This document shows positions 14,441 through 16,348 of a DNA stretch of 16,348 bases, one piece after another. The translations under genes were made by a program, and so were the position numbers. Each line of letters opens with the position of its first letter. Positions within the stretch are counted from its first letter, which is position 1. The notes under the pieces are model-generated. The model saw nothing but the letters and a program-made list of their open reading frames with translations. It had not been told where the DNA came from and made no database searches. The stretch comes from Oscillospiraceae bacterium (GTDB lineage: Bacteria > Bacillota > Clostridia > Oscillospirales > Oscillospiraceae): NCBI GenBank assembly GCA_020025395.1, contig JAHHSE010000021.1, forward strand, positions 1 through 16,348, read 5' to 3'.

Positions 14441-16174
14441 ATGGGTCAAGAAGAGAAGAACACAGCGAAAAAAGTACAGGGAACCAGGAAAAGAAAAATG
14501 AAGCAATCTACGGGAATTAAGCTTTTGAGCAGCCTGTCTGCGGTGGCTTTGATTCTTGTTTTTGGTATGCTGCTTCTCAATATGCGGGCCAGCAATCAGT
14601 TTGATGTTCTGACCGAGCAGGGGGACAGGGTTGCCGGCTATGCGGAGCAGTTTATCAACACATCCGCCTACCTGACTCAGGAGGTTCGGTCCTATGTCAT
14701 TACCGGAGACCCCAACCACTACAACAACTACTGGCGGGAGGTAAACACCGACCAGAACCGGGAAAAGGCGGTTGCCGAACTGAAGGAAGCGGGAATCCCC
14801 CAGGAGGAAGAGGAGTGGATCACCCAGATTCAGGCGCTCTCCAACAATCTGGTCCCTCTGGAGGATCAGGCCATGAAACTGGCCCAGCAGGGGGAGTATG
14901 ACAGAGCCGTCGGAATTGTATATGGCAGTACATATGAAACCAATATGAGCAAAATCCATGAGCTGGGGGATAAGCTGACAGAATCCATCTGGAAGCGAAC
15001 CACAGAGGATCAGCAGCAGTACGGCTTTCTGATTGATGTCACCTTCCTGCTCACTTTCATCAGCCTGGCGCTGGTGGTGGCCATTCAGGTCGTGGTGATC
15101 TTCTATGTGCTTCGCCGAATTCTGGCTCCTCTGATTCACATTCAAAACAACATGAGCCAGATGGCCCAGGGCAACCTGGATGCGGCGCTGGCGGTGGAGG
15201 AGGATGGCACGGAGCTGGGTGAGCTTTCCAGGTCCATCAACGAAACCAAGCGGTCCACCGCCTCGATCATTCAGGATATCGACAATGTCCTGGGAGAGAT
15301 GGCAGAGGGGAACTTCACCGTCTCGCTGGACCATGCAGCCTACTATGTGGGTGCCTATGCGCCGATTCTGGAGTCCATGAAGAAGCTGAAGAGCAAGCAG
15401 AGTCAGACCCTCCAGCAGATCGGCGCCGCCGCCGAGCAGGTGGCAATGGGTTCCGGACAGGTATCCAACGGGGCCCAGGCCCTGGCCCAGGGGGCCACCG
15501 AGCAGGCCAGTGCCGTGGAGGAGCTGTCCGCCACCATCAGCGATATCTCCAACAGTGCCAGAAGCAACGCGGAAAACAGCGCCATGGCGCTGGAACATTC
15601 CAGGAAGGCCGCCGCCTTTGTGACGGAGAGTGCGGGGAACATCCGGGAGATGGTCTCTGCAATGGGGGACATCTCCCTCTCCTCTCAGGAAATCGGCAAG
15701 ATCATCGCCACCATTGAGAATATCGCTTTCCAGACCAACATCCTGGCCCTGAACGCGGCGGTGGAGGCCGCCCGGGCCGGTGCCGCCGGCAAGGGCTTTG
15801 CCGTGGTGGCCGATGAGGTGCGGAATCTGGCCTCCAAGTCCGATGAGGCGGCAAAGGCCACCAAGGAGCTGATTAACAGCTCTGTGGAGACGGTCAAGCG
15901 GGGAGAGTCCATTGTCGGCCAGGTTTCCCAGGCGCTGGATTCCACCATTGAGGCCTCCCGGCAGGCAGAGCAGGACATCGCCCAGATTACCCAGGCCATT
16001 CAGGAGGAGACCGAGAGCATCGCCCAGGTGGCGGAGGGAATCGATCAGATCTCCTCGGTGGTTCAGACCAACTCTGCCACCAGCGAGGAGTCCGCAGCCG
16101 CCAGCGAGGAGCTGTCCTCTCAGGCGGAAATGCTGAAGGAACTGATCGGGCGCTTCCGGGTGAGCGACAACTAA
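14441..16174 (+). CDS. Methyl-accepting chemotaxis protein
   Basis: The 577-aa product is a membrane chemoreceptor. TM1 is about 28-47, an outer helical sensor region about 48-195 resembles four-helix-bundle MCP sensors, and TM2 is about 196-224. A HAMP domain (about 225-278) is followed by a second HAMP-like segment with EMAEGNFTVSLD. The long coiled-coil signalling domain (about 330-577) has its hairpin tip at 425-462 (IENIAFQTNILALNAAVEAA, then GKGFAVVADEVRNLA). This contacts CheA/CheW. There is no C-terminal CheR/CheB-tethering pentapeptide. The ligand is unknown. The ATG at 14441 has AAAGGA about 10 nt upstream; an internal ATG at 14498, preceded by AGGAAAAG, would give a more typical start (MKQSTGIKLL), so the start is not certain. 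A terminator follows at 16286-16322. Confidence 0.93.
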   Translation: MGQEEKNTAKKVQGTRKRKMKQSTGIKLLSSLSAVALILVFGMLLLNMRASNQFDVLTEQGDRVAGYAEQFINTSAYLTQEVRSYVITGDPNHYNNYWREVNTDQNREKAVAELKEAGIPQEEEEWITQIQALSNNLVPLEDQAMKLAQQGEYDRAVGIVYGSTYETNMSKIHELGDKLTESIWKRTTEDQQQYGFLIDVTFLLTFISLALVVAIQVVVIFYVLRRILAPLIHIQNNMSQMAQGNLDAALAVEEDGTELGELSRSINETKRSTASIIQDIDNVLGEMAEGNFTVSLDHAAYYVGAYAPILESMKKLKSKQSQTLQQIGAAAEQVAMGSGQVSNGAQALAQGATEQASAVEELSATISDISNSARSNAENSAMALEHSRKAAAFVTESAGNIREMVSAMGDISLSSQEIGKIIATIENIAFQTNILALNAAVEAARAGAAGKGFAVVADEVRNLASKSDEAAKATKELINSSVETVKRGESIVGQVSQALDSTIEASRQAEQDIAQITQAIQEETESIAQVAEGIDQISSVVQTNSATSEESAAASEELSSQAEMLKELIGRFRVSDN

Positions 16175-16285
16175 AAATCCTTCCCCGAAAAAAGCAGCAG
16201 GAGAAAAAGGGTCGTTTTGAACTGCCCCAGTTTGTACGGACAGCACAAAAAAGCACTCCATGCAGGGTAATATGAAGTTTCAAGC

Positions 16286-16322
16286 GGAGTGGCGCAGCGT
16301 AAGCGGCGCCACTCCCGTTTTT
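16286..16322 (+). terminator. Intrinsic terminator after the chemotaxis gene
   Basis: GGAGTGGCGC (16286-16295) pairs perfectly with GCGCCACTCC (16306-16315), with a 10-nt loop, followed by CG and five T (16318-16322). It lies 111 bp downstream of the stop codon; the bases between hold nothing I recognise. Confidence 0.82.
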
Positions 16323-16348
16323 CACTGGATGCGTTCGCGGTTATAAAA

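Noticed and set aside
14342..16261. Long minus-strand open frame of 639 codons opposite the chemoreceptor
   Set aside because: It is the antisense shadow of a well-supported gene with intact MCP motifs; the translation is Gly/Leu/His-rich without domain features.

Overview
The window looks like chromosome of a GC-rich, low-tier Clostridia species, most likely of the gut Oscillospiraceae (Flavonifractor/Oscillibacter-like). Supporting this are strong AGGAGG ribosome sites, sigma-A type promoters with 17-bp spacers, S-layer homology (SLH) surface proteins, a YwiB-ArgS gene pair and an energy-coupling factor (ECF) type vitamin transporter. The genus is inference. I see no tRNA, rRNA, CRISPR, insertion sequence or phage gene.

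Layout. (1) 1-2903, minus strand: a secreted SLH protein with eight calcium-binding FG-GAP/VCBS repeats, followed 33 bp later by a BrnQ branched-chain amino acid carrier that runs off the left edge. (2) 3076-7214, minus strand: a housekeeping operon, murI - DUF1934 - argS - homocysteine S-methyltransferase, with a promoter in front and a 17-bp-stem hairpin behind. (3) 7313-7961, plus strand: a 138-aa conserved hypothetical gene driven by a perfect-consensus promoter and closed by a strong terminator. (4) 7983-13941, minus strand: the most interesting region. A three-part ECF fusion protein (two ATPases plus a membrane S-component) has its own promoter and a structured leader of unknown class. 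It is followed by a second promoter, a complete cobalamin riboswitch and an intrinsic terminator. These control a secreted alpha/alpha-toroid protein with C-terminal SLH domains and a membrane-anchored DUF4430 protein. (5) 14097-16322, plus strand: promoters, a 44-codon small ORF, a methyl-accepting chemotaxis protein and its terminator.

How it fits together. Animal intrinsic factor and transcobalamin consist of an alpha6/alpha6 toroid joined to a C-terminal domain of the DUF4430 type. Here the same two folds are separate, adjacent genes under a cobalamin riboswitch, next to an ECF vitamin transporter. I infer a cell-surface corrinoid capture and uptake system: the toroid held in the S-layer, DUF4430 at the membrane, and the ECF protein for import. 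No EcfT (transmembrane coupling subunit) gene is present in the window, so the transporter must borrow one or work unusually.

The two stretches over 300 bp without an ordinary gene are 10574-11096 (riboswitch promoter, aptamer, terminator, leader hairpin) and 13773-14440 (ECF leader and promoter, two plus-strand promoters, small ORF). Between 13942 and 14096 I see nothing beyond purine-rich sequence.
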